This document shows positions 38,641 to 50,449 of a DNA stretch of 64,000 nucleotides, piece by piece; within the stretch, counting starts at the first letter, position 1; each line of letters begins with the position of its first letter. Source of the stretch: Epiperipatus broadwayi (lineage: Eukaryota; Onychophora; Udeonychophora; Euonychophora; Peripatidae); the NCBI GenBank assembly GCA_028023455.1, contig JAQFVV010012420.1:5024001-5088000 (forward strand), given 5' to 3'. The notes below the pieces were generated by a model. That model ran no database searches. It saw only the letters and a program-made list of their open reading frames with translations, and was not told the DNA's origin. The translations under genes and the position numbers were made by a program.

Positions 38641-39291
38641 TAAAAAGACTAAAGTAATGTTTAATCGATTTGCTCAAAATATGAAAATAAAGATTGATTA
38701 TGAAGAGTTAGAAGAAGTTAACAGTTACAAATACCTTGGTCAGATTATTAATACAGATGGAAACATAATGGAAGAAATTAATCATAGAATTAAACTTGGT
38801 TGGAGTGCTTTTGGTAGAAATAACTTGATACTAAAAGGAAATATGCCTATGTGTTTGAAAAGGATGGTTTTTAACAAATGTGTTTTACTTATGGATCTGA
38901 GACTTGGACACTTAATAGAAGAGCAATACAGAGACTTCAGACCACTCAAAGGAGTATGGAGAGATGTATGTTGGGAGTAACAAGAAGAGATCGAAAACGC
39001 AATGTATGGGTAAGACAACAAACAGGTGTTACTGACCTTATTGAAAAAATTAAAAGATTGAAATGGAGTTGGGTTGGACATATTGCTAGAAGAAATGATA
39101 ATAGATGGACAATTGAAATTTTAAACTGGATGCCAAGAGATTGTAAAAGATCCAGAAAGAGACCGCATGTGAGATGGATGGATGAAATAAGAAAATGTGC
39201 AGGGGTGTTGTGGAAAAGAGAAGCTAAAGATCGGAGAAGATGGATTAAACTTGGAGAGACCTTCATCCTGCAGTGGATTGATAATGGTTGA
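38615..39291 (+). pseudogene. RTE RT thumb and C-terminal region, copy 2
   Basis: The frame 38,615-38,980 carries GLKINVKKTKVMFN, YKYLGQIINTDGN and a helical region. Near 38,880 a small deletion moves the reading to the frame 38,878-39,291, with FTYGSETWTLNRR, RMLG-type MERCMLGVTRRDR, WSWVGHIARRNDNRW and RPHVRWMDEI. These C-terminal motifs (YG.E.W, W.GH.AR..D.RW, GRP..RW) are standard for RTE/CR1-like LINEs. The terminal stop is at 39,289-39,291, just before the GAT-repeat tail. Confidence 0.85.
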
Positions 39292-39310
39292 TGATGATGA
39301 TGATGCTCTT

Positions 39311-42300
39311 TAATTTTTTGATTATGCTAGCTTATACTTAAAAGTTATTTATGATTAATTTAGAATAGTATATTGTTTTAGTTCATACAACTAGCTATAA
39401 TACATTTACTGAGAGTTAATTTCACTAAGGTCTTTTTTTGCATAAATACAAAGATGTTCCTTAAACCAGCTATTCAAATCATGATGGGAATGGATTTGAA
39501 TTAGTACCACCATTCCCCAAATACTTCAAGGATTATGTAGTTGAAAATGCAATACAATTGGATTTAAAATATATAGAGATCGATTAATTATGCTTTCACT
39601 GAACTTTTCAAATCCAGGTAATTTTAACACAGTAGCAAGCAATGGGTGATAATGTGATGTTATAGCAAATTTTTATCAGGTAATTTTCTGATTCACTATG
39701 GTAAGTAAGATAAGAGATATGTACAGCCAAATCCAAGCAAATGTAATTGCTTATCCAATTTTCTTATATGTAGTTGATTTTCATTTTCTACATAGGTTAG
39801 TTTGTAGAGCACATGTGTACTTGTTTTCACATTTACTTATTCTTTAAGATATAGAAAATAAAAATACATGTATATAAAAAAGTTTTTTTTCTATAATTGA
39901 CTTATACGATTTATTTTTGTGGTTGCAAGCATCTCTATTTAATAATCCAATCAAGTCTTAGAGATTATAGGGATTTACAATGTATGTATTATTAATGATT
40001 GATACCTTTTGATTTCATGAAATTTTATTTTTAGTAAATAAAATATTTATTAGTTTAATACACTTTATTTTCTCTGTTTTTTTCTTTTTTTTTTGTTCTT
40101 CCTCCCCAGTCATAATAAATTAATTGCAATTTACCTTGTCTATGGTAATCCTTGTTATATTTCCATATTATGAAGATGATTGGGGTGGGGGGAGGTGATA
40201 AATAAATGTTATGACATAACTTATAGGCACTCAAGTGGCGATTTCATGATAGCTAGCTATTCATCTGTGGTGAACACATATGTAGTGAAGATATGTATGT
40301 ATATACACCTACACAATGCAGCAGATTTAGCATGCTTTTGCGAAACACTTATTTAAAAAAAAGAGGGCTTTTTTTCCTTTTCTTGTTATATATGTTCCAT
40401 TTGAGTTCAAGTACCATTATTTAGGCTAATCTTGAATTCAAACATTTCAGGGAAATGCTAAATGATTAATTAGATTGAATTAAGTTTGAATGCGATTAAA
40501 TTTCCCTTTCCATTTTTTATCATATCAGTGTTTGTTTTCCCTCCATATTATCATCATCATTATCACTGATTTAGGTAGCTGGATATATACCTTCTTTTGG
40601 TAATATTTATGTATCTGGGAATATGTAACCATGTTAATTGCCTGAGTAGTTTCATAATAAGCATTACAATGTCACAGTTCTCATATCTATTATAATATAT
40701 ACAAGCAAATAAATATCACAAACATTTTTGCTTACATTTGTCACATGTTATTGGGAGTTATTCACTTCACTTTATTTCAGTGCTATTGTAATCATGAAAA
40801 ATCAGTGGATATTGGGTGATGGCATTATTATATTTACATTCAATACCTCATGTCAAAATTCTCAGATTAGTTTCTGACATGATCTTTGACAATGAAGAGT
40901 TTGGACTTAGTGCATTTGAATATTCTAGATTTAATGCACTTTATTACTAGCAATCTTCTTTTGCTTTTTTTTTTTTACTATCAAGTTCTACAGTCTAAAA
41001 GTTGTAAACATTATACTGTTTTGAGTCCAAAATATCTTGCTTGTATAGATATTTAGATTGAACACTAGGCTAATAATAATTACCATAGACACTTTTCACC
41101 CTTTTGGGTAGGATGATTATTTATCAACAAACATCACGTCACTGTCTTTAGTTACATATAACATATGATTTATGAAGCAGTTTTCATAATTTATAGTTTT
41201 GAGTTATTCATTAAAATTATATATTGGTAATATTATATTATATTCACGTTTCCAGACTAGTTTCTGCCTTGTAACCTTCTTAAATTAGGAATTTGGATCT
41301 AATGCATTTATACTTCCTTACACCAAATAGTTATTGAATAAATGAGATTTTCTTTTATGTTTTGCAAATATTCCAGAAACATAGTCATGTGGTTAATTAA
41401 TTGTAATTTGTTTTATTTTTAAAAAATAAGAATATATATCAGAAATTGTTTCAGAATTTCCAAGCATCAATTTTTACTTTTCCGATAAATATTTTTTAAT
41501 ATATTCTCACAAGTCAAATTATAAGCCGATGTGTGTGTGTGTTTTTATTTTATTATTTATTAGGTTTTAGAAAGTTTAACATTTTCTGTATTGATTTCTA
41601 ACAATTACTACATTGTCATCATGTGCTAAAATAGAATGATTGAAATTTAAATAATGGATAGTAAATATATAATTTCATATATCAAAAAAACTAATAGAAG
41701 ATAAGTATTTATTAATTTATTATTATTAATTTTAATTTTAAAAAATTACTGATTGGATGTAGTATATATATATTGTAAGACATTTACGAATGAAATTTAG
41801 ATTTGGGTTTTAATTAAGTAACCAATTTGTTTTTAGAATTTTACAATTACTTAAAATCATCAATTATTAATTACTAGCTAATTCTTGAACATTGAACACA
41901 CGTGCACCATTTCTTATATATAAAAAAAAAAATACGCCGTGAAAAACAAATGCTTTAACTATAGATGTCAATTTAAATTTGAAAAGTTATGTACATATAT
42001 GGAACTATTTGAAAAAAAAAAATAGTTAAATGATTAAAAGTGCACATTAATAAAATATTAAAAGAAGTTTTTGTTATTTTCTAGATATTTATACATATTG
42101 TTTTATTTTCATGTTAAATTTTTATTAATAACAAATATATATATATGAAATAAGATTATTTACAGATGAAAGGAGTTAATTTTATTTCCTCTTTTTTTTT
42201 TCATTGTAAGATTTTTTTTTGCAATCTGTTATTTTGATTTTTGTATTTGACATTTTAATAACAAACTTACTATAATTCATTTAAATTTAAATAATTTGAT

Positions 42301-42417
42301 AAATTATTCAAATTATGATAAATACAAATTCATAAATAATTTTGTATTACTTTTTAATAAATATGTTTTGTAATAAATAAGTATTATATTATTGATATAT
42401 GTTGCTGAATGGAATAT
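39311..42417. other. AT-rich stretch without recognisable genes
   Basis: No supported ORF, RNA gene or repeat structure beyond short homopolymer and dinucleotide runs. Confidence 0.5.
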
Positions 42418-42553
42418 AAATAAAATTTGATTTGTCAAGCGTTGTTGGTCGAGAGGTCAGCACAGCAGCCTTACAAGCAGTTGTCCCGGGTTCGTTCCCC
42501 GGCTGATGCTATGACACATGAAAAAAATAAAAAATAAAATAAAATTTGATTTG
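42418..42553 (+). mobile_element. Young tRNA-Gly-derived short retroposon with 17-bp target duplication
   Basis: Flanked by a perfect direct repeat, aaataaaatttgatttg, at 42,418-42,434 and 42,537-42,553. The body from 42,439 is a tRNA-like sequence. It has a D-arm region GGTCGAGAGGTCAGC, an anticodon loop CTTACAA, a perfect T-stem/loop CCGGG-TTCGTTC-CCCGG, and a mostly wobble-paired acceptor (GCGTTGT with CTGATGC). A tail atgacacatg plus an A-rich run follows. It shares the tRNA-Gly(UCC) ancestry and the tail word of the element at 27,420, so both belong to one ~95-bp family. The anticodon position reads TAC here, a change from TCC. Confidence 0.9.
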
Positions 42554-43109
42554 AAGTATATGCTGAAGAAATTATTGCTTGTTAATATAAGGCACATCAC
42601 AAGCAGTAAATAGTGAACATTAATTAGAGCCCACTAACAAAATAAAATGAAAATGTTTTATTATAGAGATTATAATATGCTTTATTGTATTTAATCATAT
42701 TATACTTTCTATTAGTATAAATGAAGATATGAATGAAATAATATACTGTAATCATTTTATGTGGATCAAAATATTGACTTTTGTAACCAGGCTGTTTTTC
42801 AATCTCATGATACAAATACCATATGTTTGTAAAATTTGCTCACATTTTTTGAGTATATTTGAAAATTTTATTTTAATTATTACAAAATTAATAGATAGTA
42901 TCAAAATGAAATTTGTGGCATGAAAAATTGAATGATGAAAAAAAAATAAAATATAAAATTTGAATATGCTTTGATCATATGCATTTTATAGAAATATAAG
43001 ATGACACAAAAAATAGCTATTTCTACTCTCAATATTTTTTCTTTGATAAAGGAGGCATTAATAAGGGTATCGGTATTAAAATCATCTATGTACATTTATG
43101 AAGTTATTT

Positions 43110-43260
43110 AAAAAGGAGTTATATTAAGAGGGATCAGAATTACAAGATAAGTAGCCAAAAGTAAAAGTTTTTTCGACATGACTATATATGATTTAATCTT
43201 ATTGTATGAAGTAGAAAGTTAACGAAAACCATACAAAGCATAGGTATAGTTGCTAGATAT
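43110..43260 (+). repeat. Family D repeat, partial copy 1
   Basis: About 140 bp (ggatcagaattacaagataa, catgaDtatatatDatttaatcttatt, tgaagtagaaagttaa) match 46,050-46,190 in the same orientation. No coding capacity. Confidence 0.75.
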
Positions 43261-43499
43261 TTCAGAGAATGTTTGTTTATATATTTTTTTCAATCTAATT
43301 CATTATCTTTGCCAGTGATCACAGTAAATTAGGAAATTATTAAAACAACATTAACTCATAAATCTATTAATGGTATAAAGACAAGAGTGACTTATTTAAT
43401 AAAAACTGTTTATTTAAGTATATTAATAATTTTTATTAGTCATTTTTTAAACTAGAGAGTATCCATTTAATGAATAATAGGTAATAGTATGAATACTGA

Positions 43500-44260
43500 A
43501 TCCTACCATCTGATAGCGCTGTTTTTCACAAAACGCACGTCAATATACTGTTTTAGTGGCCTTAACTTACAGCTGACAGTACAATAGGTGTTTTTTTGAG
43601 CTGTAACAGGCCACCTGAGGGCGATGTATTCTAAAATTACATAACAAAATACTGCACCCATTGCATTGTGACAGTATTTGTCAAGTGAGCACTCTTGAAC
43701 TCTTGCTATGGTCTGATTTGATGGTGGACATATTTGAAAGAGACAAAACTGCAAAAATTCATTGTCAGAAATTTTTTAGAAAATGTAGTGGAATTAGTAT
43801 TCCATATTAAGAATTGTCATGTCATCACACACATTTCTCTACGCTTTTGAACTGCACACAACTTGAAAAGGTTCTTTTCAGCAGAGTTTTTTCCAATTAT
43901 GTGCACAAATGCCATTTATGTGTGAATTCATGAGAGAACTGTAAAATGTTGTCTGCAAGTTGTTTGAATTGGTCGAAACTGAGTGAATTGCTGGCTGGCC
44001 ACACAAGTGGATGCACAATATTGTGTTTCTCCAGAAAGAGAAACTCATGCAAGCGTACCTATGTAGGTCTGCATAAGGGAAGTTGGTTCAAAGGCTCCAA
44101 AATCCTGTTACTTACAGCTTTGAGGCTTCCCTGTTATTTTATTTGCATGTTACTTTTGGCTGCTGTTTTTTATGCCCCTGAAAATGATATATTTTTTTTT
44201 ACTTGTTTTGGTTCACAACTTGTCCAAAGTTTCGTTTCTTTTTGATTCAATAATTATGGG
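43500..44260. other. Less AT-rich unique segment, unassigned
   Basis: Composition changes from the surrounding DNA and there are two moderate open frames, 43,503-43,754 (minus, 83 codons) and 43,946-44,245 (plus, 99 codons). Neither shows a motif I recognise. A CTCF-like word, CCACCTGAGGGC, is at about 43,611. This could be an exon, a UTR or an old mobile element; the sequence alone does not decide. Confidence 0.3.
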
Positions 44261-44339
44261 AAACTTGTTGTTGTTTTTGTTGTTCACATAATTCTAAAGT
44301 AGATAGATAATATTTGATAAGTTTCATTAACAGTTAAAA

Positions 44340-45360
44340 TAGATAATATTTTATTATACTAAAAAAAAAGAAGTGTGTTTATTCAAAAGGCCCCATCAAA
44401 AAAAAAAATAAAAAAAAATAATAATAAAGAACTGTGCAGTAACATAATAAAATGTTGCAAAAAGAAAATCCAAAAAGAAGTCGATAATTAAAAATCAAAA
44501 CAAACCTTCCCTATTATCCCACCTCCCCGAGCTTAAAAAAAAGTGTTCTTTAAAAATGAACTGTTTATGTCTTTTTTAAAATTAAAGACCCAAAAATTAA
44601 GGAAGAACTTTTTGCTATCATATAATATAGCTTTCTGTAGTGTAAAGATTTGAAACAAAAAAAATAAAAAAGCCTCGTAATAAATTAACAAAAATAAAAA
44701 AAGACGACAATTCAAATTCAAAACCCTTTCCCCCTCCACCCTTTAAAAAACCAAGTGTTGGTTTATTCAAAAGTACTGAATTGTTGAAGTCTTTCAGCAA
44801 ATCAAAACATCAACAAAAAAAAGAAGATAAGTTAAAAGCAAACAACCACCCCCCTCCACCATCTAAAAACAACAAAGTGTTTGTTACCGTATTTTTGTGT
44901 AAACAAACTGTCAGAGCATTAATCGATAATTTAAAAGCAAACCAACACCCCTACACCATCTAAAAACAAAGTGTTTCTTAAAAAACAAACCAAAAAAAAA
45001 AAAACCATGTGAAAAAAAAAATTTGGTTTACCGTAAGTAATATTATGTAAAGAAACCTGAAAATAGTTAGTCATTAATTAACAAACAAACCAACACCCTT
45101 AGACCATCTAAAAGCAAAGTATTTGTTTATTAAAAACAAAAAAAAAACCTGGGTGGAATAAAAAAAAACTTTTGTGGTTTACTGTTGCCATTGAAAAAAA
45201 AAAAAAACTGGTTGAAAAAAAAAAAATCTTTTATTGTAATATTATGTAATAAAAAAAACTTTGGTGGTTTACTGTCACCAATGAAAAAATAATAAAAACC
45301 GGTTGAAAAAAAAAATCTTTTACTGTAATATTATGTAAACAAACAGATGGCCCATGAATC
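44340..45360. repeat. Degenerate A-rich tandem repeat
   Basis: Recurring words include ccaacacccctacaccatctaaa, aaagtDttDtt, ggtttacDgt and ctDttaDtgtaatattatgtaa. They sit in poorly preserved ~90-130-bp units. Strand composition is strongly purine-biased. There is no coding region; short frames here are low-complexity. Confidence 0.6.
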
Positions 45361-45779
45361 AGTATATTGATGGGAATTGGGCGAAAAAGAGCACCATCAG
45401 ACAGTAGGGTTCAGTATTTATATTATTACCAAATAATATTTCTGCAGTGTAATTTTCACTAAGCCACTTTCATGCAAATTAGGAGAATTGGCTTGTATCT
45501 ACTTTTAACAACTTGTAAGATATTGTGATGTGGTCAACTGATGAAGGCTATTTCAGCATGAAATGTGCATCTTGGGATCATACATCTTTTTCACATATCT
45601 TTCTTTGGTCATATATTTATGATTATACCTATCCACAAGATGCTAAAAATAGATAGAAACTAGTTCTTACTTTTCTTGAGGAGGGTGTAGTGAAAATTGC
45701 ACCACAGAAATGTTATTCATTAAGTGGATAATGTCTAGTCTGAAGTTTATTTAAATGTCATGATTATCTTAATGGGAAT

Positions 45780-46660
45780 CAAAAAAAATTGCAGGGAAGT
45801 TGAAAATTAGAAGAAACCAATCCATTCAAGGCTAGTTGCTAGAAGAATGAATGATTTTATCATATTTTATACCTCAAAGATGATCATAAATAAAGAATGC
45901 AAAAGCTTTCAATGGAATTTTATTATTATTTTTATTAGCAAGTTACCAGAAGCCACAATGAGAAATTGGAATGGCTGTGCATATAAAAACATATATACAG
46001 ATAAAGTTTTTTATCTTTGTGAATACACATTTAAAAAGTAATTAGATTAAAATGGATCAGAATTACAAGATAAGTAGTCAAAAGTAGAAATTTAAGTAAG
46101 TTTTTTCAACATGGCTATATATCATTTAATCTTATTACATGAAGTAGAAAGTTAATGAATGTAAATTGAACTCTACAAAGTGTAATATATATAAATCCCA
46201 ATGCAGATGGTGAGGGTAAGATTAAAGTGATAAGGAAATCAATAAAGAGTGATTAATCTAAAATGAAATAGAAGTTAGTGAAAAGAAATACTGGTTCTTG
46301 CATATAAATAATTATTACCAATAAAAGCAAATTAACAGAAGATTAACCAAGTTGTAAGAAAGAAGTTAGTAATAGACAATTATTAAAATAAATGTATAAA
46401 TCGTGTGAACTGATGCAAGCATTTATATTGCAATCTTTTAATAGTTCATTTGTATATGGAAATTGTATAATGTTCATAATAGACATTTAAATGCTTAAAA
46501 GTTGATTGTGTCAAAAGACTATTTGTATTTGTTAAAATATGCTCATTTATGTTTTAAGAGACATTTGATTTGAAGGCACACATGTATAATCGAATTACTC
46601 CGGGTGTGAAATAAGTCTATTTCACATAAGGATAATTTATATCTTCTTTATATTTATGGT
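45780..46660 (+). repeat. Family D repeat, copy 2, split by Penelope-like insertion
   Basis: Matches 50,450-51,230 in order: ctgtgcatataaaaa, gtgaaaagaaatactggtt, gcaagcatttatattg, gtatttgttaaaatatgctc, agagacatttgatttgaaggcaca. After the Penelope-like insertion the match resumes at about 49,307 (ttattgttattaaata, atttctaagtatattgttta) against 51,255-51,305. It is interrupted internal evidence for the insertion boundaries. Confidence 0.8.
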
Positions 46661-46740
46661 TTATATATTCTTAATAGAAATAAAACAAACTAACTTCTTT
46701 TTAAAACTTGTTTTTTATATGACTATTACAGGAAAAAAAA

Positions 46741-46782
46741 ATCCAACGTTTCCACTATTTTATATAGTCTTTTTCAAGGCAC
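46741..46782 (-). ncRNA. Hammerhead-ribozyme-like motif, left end of palindrome 1
   Basis: The minus strand reads CCTTGAAAAAG, then GACTAT...ATAGTG, then GAAACGTTGG. This has the order of a hammerhead core (CUGANGA-like, stem II, GAAA, stem III). It departs from the consensus at two core places, reading TTGAAAA for CTGANGA. Penelope-like elements are known to carry hammerhead motifs near their ends. Activity is unlikely, because a G is missing at the position normally needed for catalysis. Confidence 0.45.
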
Positions 46783-47074
46783 ACTAAAATAAAACAATAT
46801 ATATAACAAATAACACATATTCCATAAAAATAAATAAATAAACAAAAAATTACAAAATATTCATATCCAAAAATATACCTTATCTCACTTCCTTTTCCTA
46901 TTACCAACAAACACAGCTCAAAGAGAAACAATTTCCTTTTATTAAAAAAATAAATAAATCTATATATATATCCTTTAAAACATTTAATTAAAAACCTATT
47001 ATTTTCTTTTCTGTTTATCTATTAACATCCTATTTAATTCTGTTTTTTTTCCTTAATGTATACACTTTCTTTTA

Positions 47075-47287
47075 TCATCCTTTCATTATATGACTTATAC
47101 ATTCCAAAGGCTTTATATCAAAATCCCCATGCTTAAATTTATTCATGTGAATGTAAACAGCAGAATTTTTATCATCTAAATTCTGTTTTAATCTAGTTTT
47201 TAATTTATTCTTACTAGTCCCAACATATGTAATTTCTACATTCTTTCTAAAACAATTCAAACATTTTATCAAATAAACTGAATTCAT
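47075..47287 (-). pseudogene. GIY-YIG endonuclease fragment, left arm 1
   Basis: 70 codons beginning MNSVYLIKC, with paired cysteines (C9, C12), YVGTSKNKLKTRL, and HMNKFKHGDFDIKPLEC. The histidine at position 36 of the right-arm copy is Asn here, and the frame ends after residue 62 through a frameshift, losing the catalytic Glu region. Family knowledge: Penelope-like elements carry a GIY-YIG endonuclease used for integration. Confidence 0.8.
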
Positions 47288-47455
47288 AATATCTATCCTA
47301 TTATAGTCCCCATTATTATTAATTAAAAGATTTAAACTTGCTTTCTTTTTATAAACTGGACAAATTCCTACTCCTATCTAATCCCATTCTATTTCTTATT
47401 TTATTTATATTTTTATTAGAAAACAAATGTTTAACTACACCCCTAGGATAATCAT

Positions 47456-48000
47456 TCATAAAACATTCATTCCTAATAATATCAATCTCATTCCCAAACA
47501 AATTACTATTTGAACATAACTTAATTGCCCTAATAATTTTATTATTAACAATATTAATTTTACTATGATTATCAATATCTGAAAACCAATTATTTGATAA
47601 TCCAAAAAATGTTTTTTTCCCCTAAACACAGATGTTTCTATACTAACACTACCATTCCTATCAATTTTTTTAAAAATTCTAACATCCATATATTCAATAA
47701 CATTAATATATTCTTTTTCCATAGTAAATTTTATTTTTTCGACTCTACCATTAATATAACTCAAAAAATTATCTGCATTTCTTTTATTACCATTGAAAAC
47801 CATAAAATAGTCATCAACATATCTAATATAAAAAAATTGGTTTATTTCTATTATAATTAAAAAATTGCTCTTCAAACTTATACATATATATTCCTGCCAA
47901 AAAACCATTCAGACTATTACCCATACTTAAACCCTCTTTTTGCTTATAAAATTCATCCCCATGTTTAAAAATAAGGTCCCTACAACAAATAACTAATATT
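47456..48000 (-). pseudogene. Penelope-like reverse transcriptase fragment, left arm 1
   Basis: 47,908-47,456 is open and includes FYIRYVDDYFMVFNGN (catalytic YVDD, near 47,820) and EYMDVRIFKK, the post-catalytic strand typical of Penelope RTs. Upstream, to about 48,000, another frame reads QKEGLSMGNSLNGFLAGIYM, the motif B-like region, showing a frameshift near 47,890. The N-terminal RT is absent (5' truncation). A further shift follows near 47,600. Confidence 0.8.
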
Positions 48001-48023
48001 TCATATATGTTGATGACTATTTT

Positions 48024-48510
48024 ATGGTTTTCAATGGTAATAAGAGAAATGCAGATAATTTTTTGAGTTATATTAATGGTAGAGTTGAAAAAATAGAATT
48101 TACTATGGAAAAAGAATATATTAATGTTATTGAATATATGGATGTTAGAATTTTTAAAAAAATTGATAGGAATGGTAGTGTTAGTATAGAAATATTTGTG
48201 TTTAGGAAAAAAAAAACATTTTTTTGGATTATCAAATAATTGGTTTTCAGATATTGATAATCATATTAAAATTAATATTGTTAATAATAAAATTATTAGG
48301 GAAATTAAGTTATGTTCAAATAGTAATTTTTTTGGAAATGAGATTGATATTATTAGGAATGAATGTTTTATGAATGATTATCCTAGGGGTGTAGTTAAAC
48401 ATTTGTTTTCTAATAAAAATATAAATAAAATAAGAAATAGAATGGAATTAGATATGAGTAGGAATAGAGAAAAGATTATTTATATTGGTTTTAATATATC
48501 TAAAGATTAG
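48024..48510 (+). pseudogene. Penelope-like RT C-terminal fragment, right arm 1
   Basis: Two overlapping frames (48,024-48,239 and 48,196-48,510) joined by a frameshift in a poly-A run near 48,210. They carry MVFNGNKRNADNFLSYINGRVEKIEF, EYMDVRIFKKIDRNGSV and a downstream region with DYPRGVVKHLFSNKNINK. Just upstream at 48,006-48,023 the bases still encode the VDD of the catalytic motif, so truncation fell exactly at that motif. Confidence 0.8.
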
Positions 48511-48615
48511 TTAAAATGATTAATAGGAAATGTTTCAATTTGTCCAGTTTATAAAAAGAAAGCAAGTTTAAATTTTTTAATTAATAATTATGGGGACTAT
48601 AATAGGTTAGATATT

Positions 48616-48906
48616 ATGAATTCAGTTTATTTGATAAAATGTTCGAATTGTTTTAAAAAGAATGTACAAATTCCATATGTTGGAACTAGTAAGAATAAAT
48701 TAAAAACTAGATTAAAACAGCATTTAGGTGATAAAAATTCTGCTGTTTACTTTCACATGAATAAATTTAAGCATGGGGATTTTGATATAAAGCCTTTGGA
48801 ATGTATTAAGTCATATAATGAAAGGATGATAAAAGAAAGTATATACATTAATGAAATAAAACCAGAATTAAATAGAATGTTAATAGATAAACAGAAAAGA
48901 AAATAA
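48616..48906 (+). pseudogene. GIY-YIG endonuclease domain, right arm 1
   Basis: 96 codons, the best-preserved domain of this element. It has VYLIKC (4-9), CxxC-type C9/C12, YVG (21-23), R32, H36, E74 in KESIYI and N86 in ELNRML. This covers the expected GIY-YIG catalytic set. The stop at 48,904-48,906 is followed by an AT-rich 3' UTR and then the hammerhead-like motif. Upstream coding is frameshifted, so the domain cannot be made as part of a full protein. Confidence 0.85.
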
Positions 48907-49116
48907 TAGGTTTTTAATTAAATGTTTTAAAGAATATATATAGATTTTTTTTTTTTTAATAAAAGGAAATTGTTTCTCTTTGAGTTGTGTTTGTTGGTAA
49001 TAGGAAAGGGGAGTGAGATAAGGTATATTTTTAGTTATGAATATATTTTGTAATTTTTTATTTATTTATTTTTATGGAATCTGTGTTATTTGTTATATAT
49101 ATTATTTTATTTTAAT

Positions 49117-49157
49117 GTGCCTTGAAAAAGACTATATAAAATAGTCAAAATGTTGGA
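49117..49157 (+). ncRNA. Hammerhead-ribozyme-like motif, right end of palindrome 1
   Basis: The plus strand reads CCTTGAAAAAG, GACTAT-loop-ATAGTC (perfect 6-bp stem), then AAAATGTTGG. It is the mirror partner of the motif at 46,741. The GAAA element is mutated to AAAA here, so this copy is more decayed. Confidence 0.4.
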
Positions 49158-49609
49158 TTTTTTCCCCCCCTCTGTAATAGTCATATAAAAAACAAGTTTT
49201 AAAAGGAAGGAGTTAGTTTGTTTTATTTATATTTTGGATATTTATGAACTATTTTGAAAAGAAGAACTCTGTTCTTGATATATTAAATTATTATTATATA
49301 TTCTTATATTGTTTTACTTCATTATTGTTATTAAATATTGTCATATATATATTTCTAAGTATATTGTTTATTTATATGACTACTTTGACTAATTTTATTG
49401 TAAATTGTAATAATGATCACAATTTGCGATCTTCCTCTCACAGAACAAGATGCAGTGGAGCATAACCACCAGGGAACTGCATGTTAACATCTGGATTTTT
49501 ATTGATGTGGCATCAACTGCAACAACAAGTTTTATTTATAGTAATTTTGGATGTCATTAAGGATTGTATGCTGCCAATTATAAATATTGTATTTATATAT
49601 ATATATTTG

Positions 49610-49715
49610 GTGCATTTTTTGTAGGTCTAACCACATCTTAGGGATATTGTAGGCCCTTAACTCATTTTTTGTAAATGTAACTAACCATCTTTGTGAGATT
49701 GTAGGCCCTCCAGTC
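49610..49715. repeat. Two ~51-bp tandem units
   Basis: Units share cattttttgta, taacca and attgtaggccct at 49,611 and 49,662. No coding region. Upstream, 49,430-49,520 (accaccagggaactgcatg) is slightly GC-richer and unassigned. Confidence 0.6.
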
Positions 49716-50449
49716 AATTTTTTCAGAAAGGAAATAAAAAAAAAAGTGAAATAAAGATTAAGAAATTTATCAGAATTTATTTTTCTTTTAAATTTAACAT
49801 TAATTTTGTAAATTTCAAAAGATTGTTAATAAATTTATCAAACATATGGGCTGCTTTCTTGGTAAGCCATTGAAACTGAATATTTATCAAATTTTATTAA
49901 AAATAAGGATTACCATCTTGGTAGTCCTGAAAACTTACAAGTACCATAAAAACTTATTAAATTTTGAAACTTTAGAGATTGTGGTTATTGCCAAGTTGAA
50001 GTGGAAAAAGTCTATGATCACTTGGACTCATTTAACAAAATTATTTCTATCTACTTGTAAATAAGATAACATTCAAAATTAGAACAAATGCCACATAGGA
50101 AAAAATATATGCATACATAACCTACTAAAATATAAATGGATGCAGCATAATAGTGACAGTGTTATTGAAGCATGTAAGAATAGTAAAATTACAGATAAGG
50201 TAGGAAATAAAAATACATATTAACCACTTAGCTGAGGATACTTTGCTGGTCATTCATTGAAATAAGATAATAGAGGAAGAAGTAGAGAAAAAAGAAACTT
50301 TATTGGAAGACTTAATTAATGATTCAAACCAGGATAAATTAATTGACAACAAAGAGGTGTTTTTTACAGGAGGAAAAAGGAGGCATAACTTCTTCAATAG
50401 AAAAAGTGATAGTTATTCCTAAAACTCCAAGTAAACATAGATAGAGACC

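Larger units (their letters stand above)
36120..39310 (+). mobile_element. RTE-type LINE, copy 2 (nearly full coding length)
   Basis: Plus strand. A GC-richer leader at about 36,120-36,440 (including cagccagcgtggtgagtt) may be its 5' UTR. It is followed by endonuclease (36,445-37,224), RT (37,362 to about 38,640) and a C-terminal region to 39,291. It ends with GATGAT repeats at 39,284-39,305, a simple-repeat tail typical of RTE elements. The proteins correspond to those often annotated in animal genomes as 'craniofacial development protein 2-like' or endonuclease/reverse transcriptase. Multiple small indels and one nonsense change make it inactive. The upstream boundary is uncertain. Confidence 0.9.
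46661..49306. mobile_element. Head-to-head Penelope-like palindrome 1 with 13-bp target duplication
   Basis: Two copies of one Penelope-like element face each other. The left arm on the minus strand is 46,674-48,000. The right arm on the plus strand is 48,001 to about 49,230, plus a ~60-bp unmatched tail to 49,293. The whole is bracketed by the direct repeat ttatatattctta at 46,661-46,673 and 49,294-49,306. The family D paralogue at about 51,220 lacks the insertion. Arms are roughly 85-90% alike in protein translation, so they are not a recent exact duplication. The right arm starts at the RT catalytic motif; the left arm extends ~170 bp further upstream. Confidence 0.85.

Noticed and set aside
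42439-42510. Functional tRNA gene (anticodon TAC)
   Set aside because: Bracketed by a 17-bp target duplication and followed by an A-rich tail, with a wobble-rich acceptor stem; it is a retroposon.
43611-43622. CTCF-like site CCACCTGAGGGC
   Set aside because: One 12-bp match with a mismatch is expected by chance in 64 kb; noted only in the description of the segment.
43946-44245. 99-codon frame with several Cys and Lys, resembling a zinc-finger fragment
   Set aside because: Spacing of Cys and His does not fit C2H2 or other zinc-finger patterns; no support for a gene.
47594-47860. Plus-strand frame opposite the Penelope-like RT
   Set aside because: Antisense shadow of the minus-strand RT fragment.
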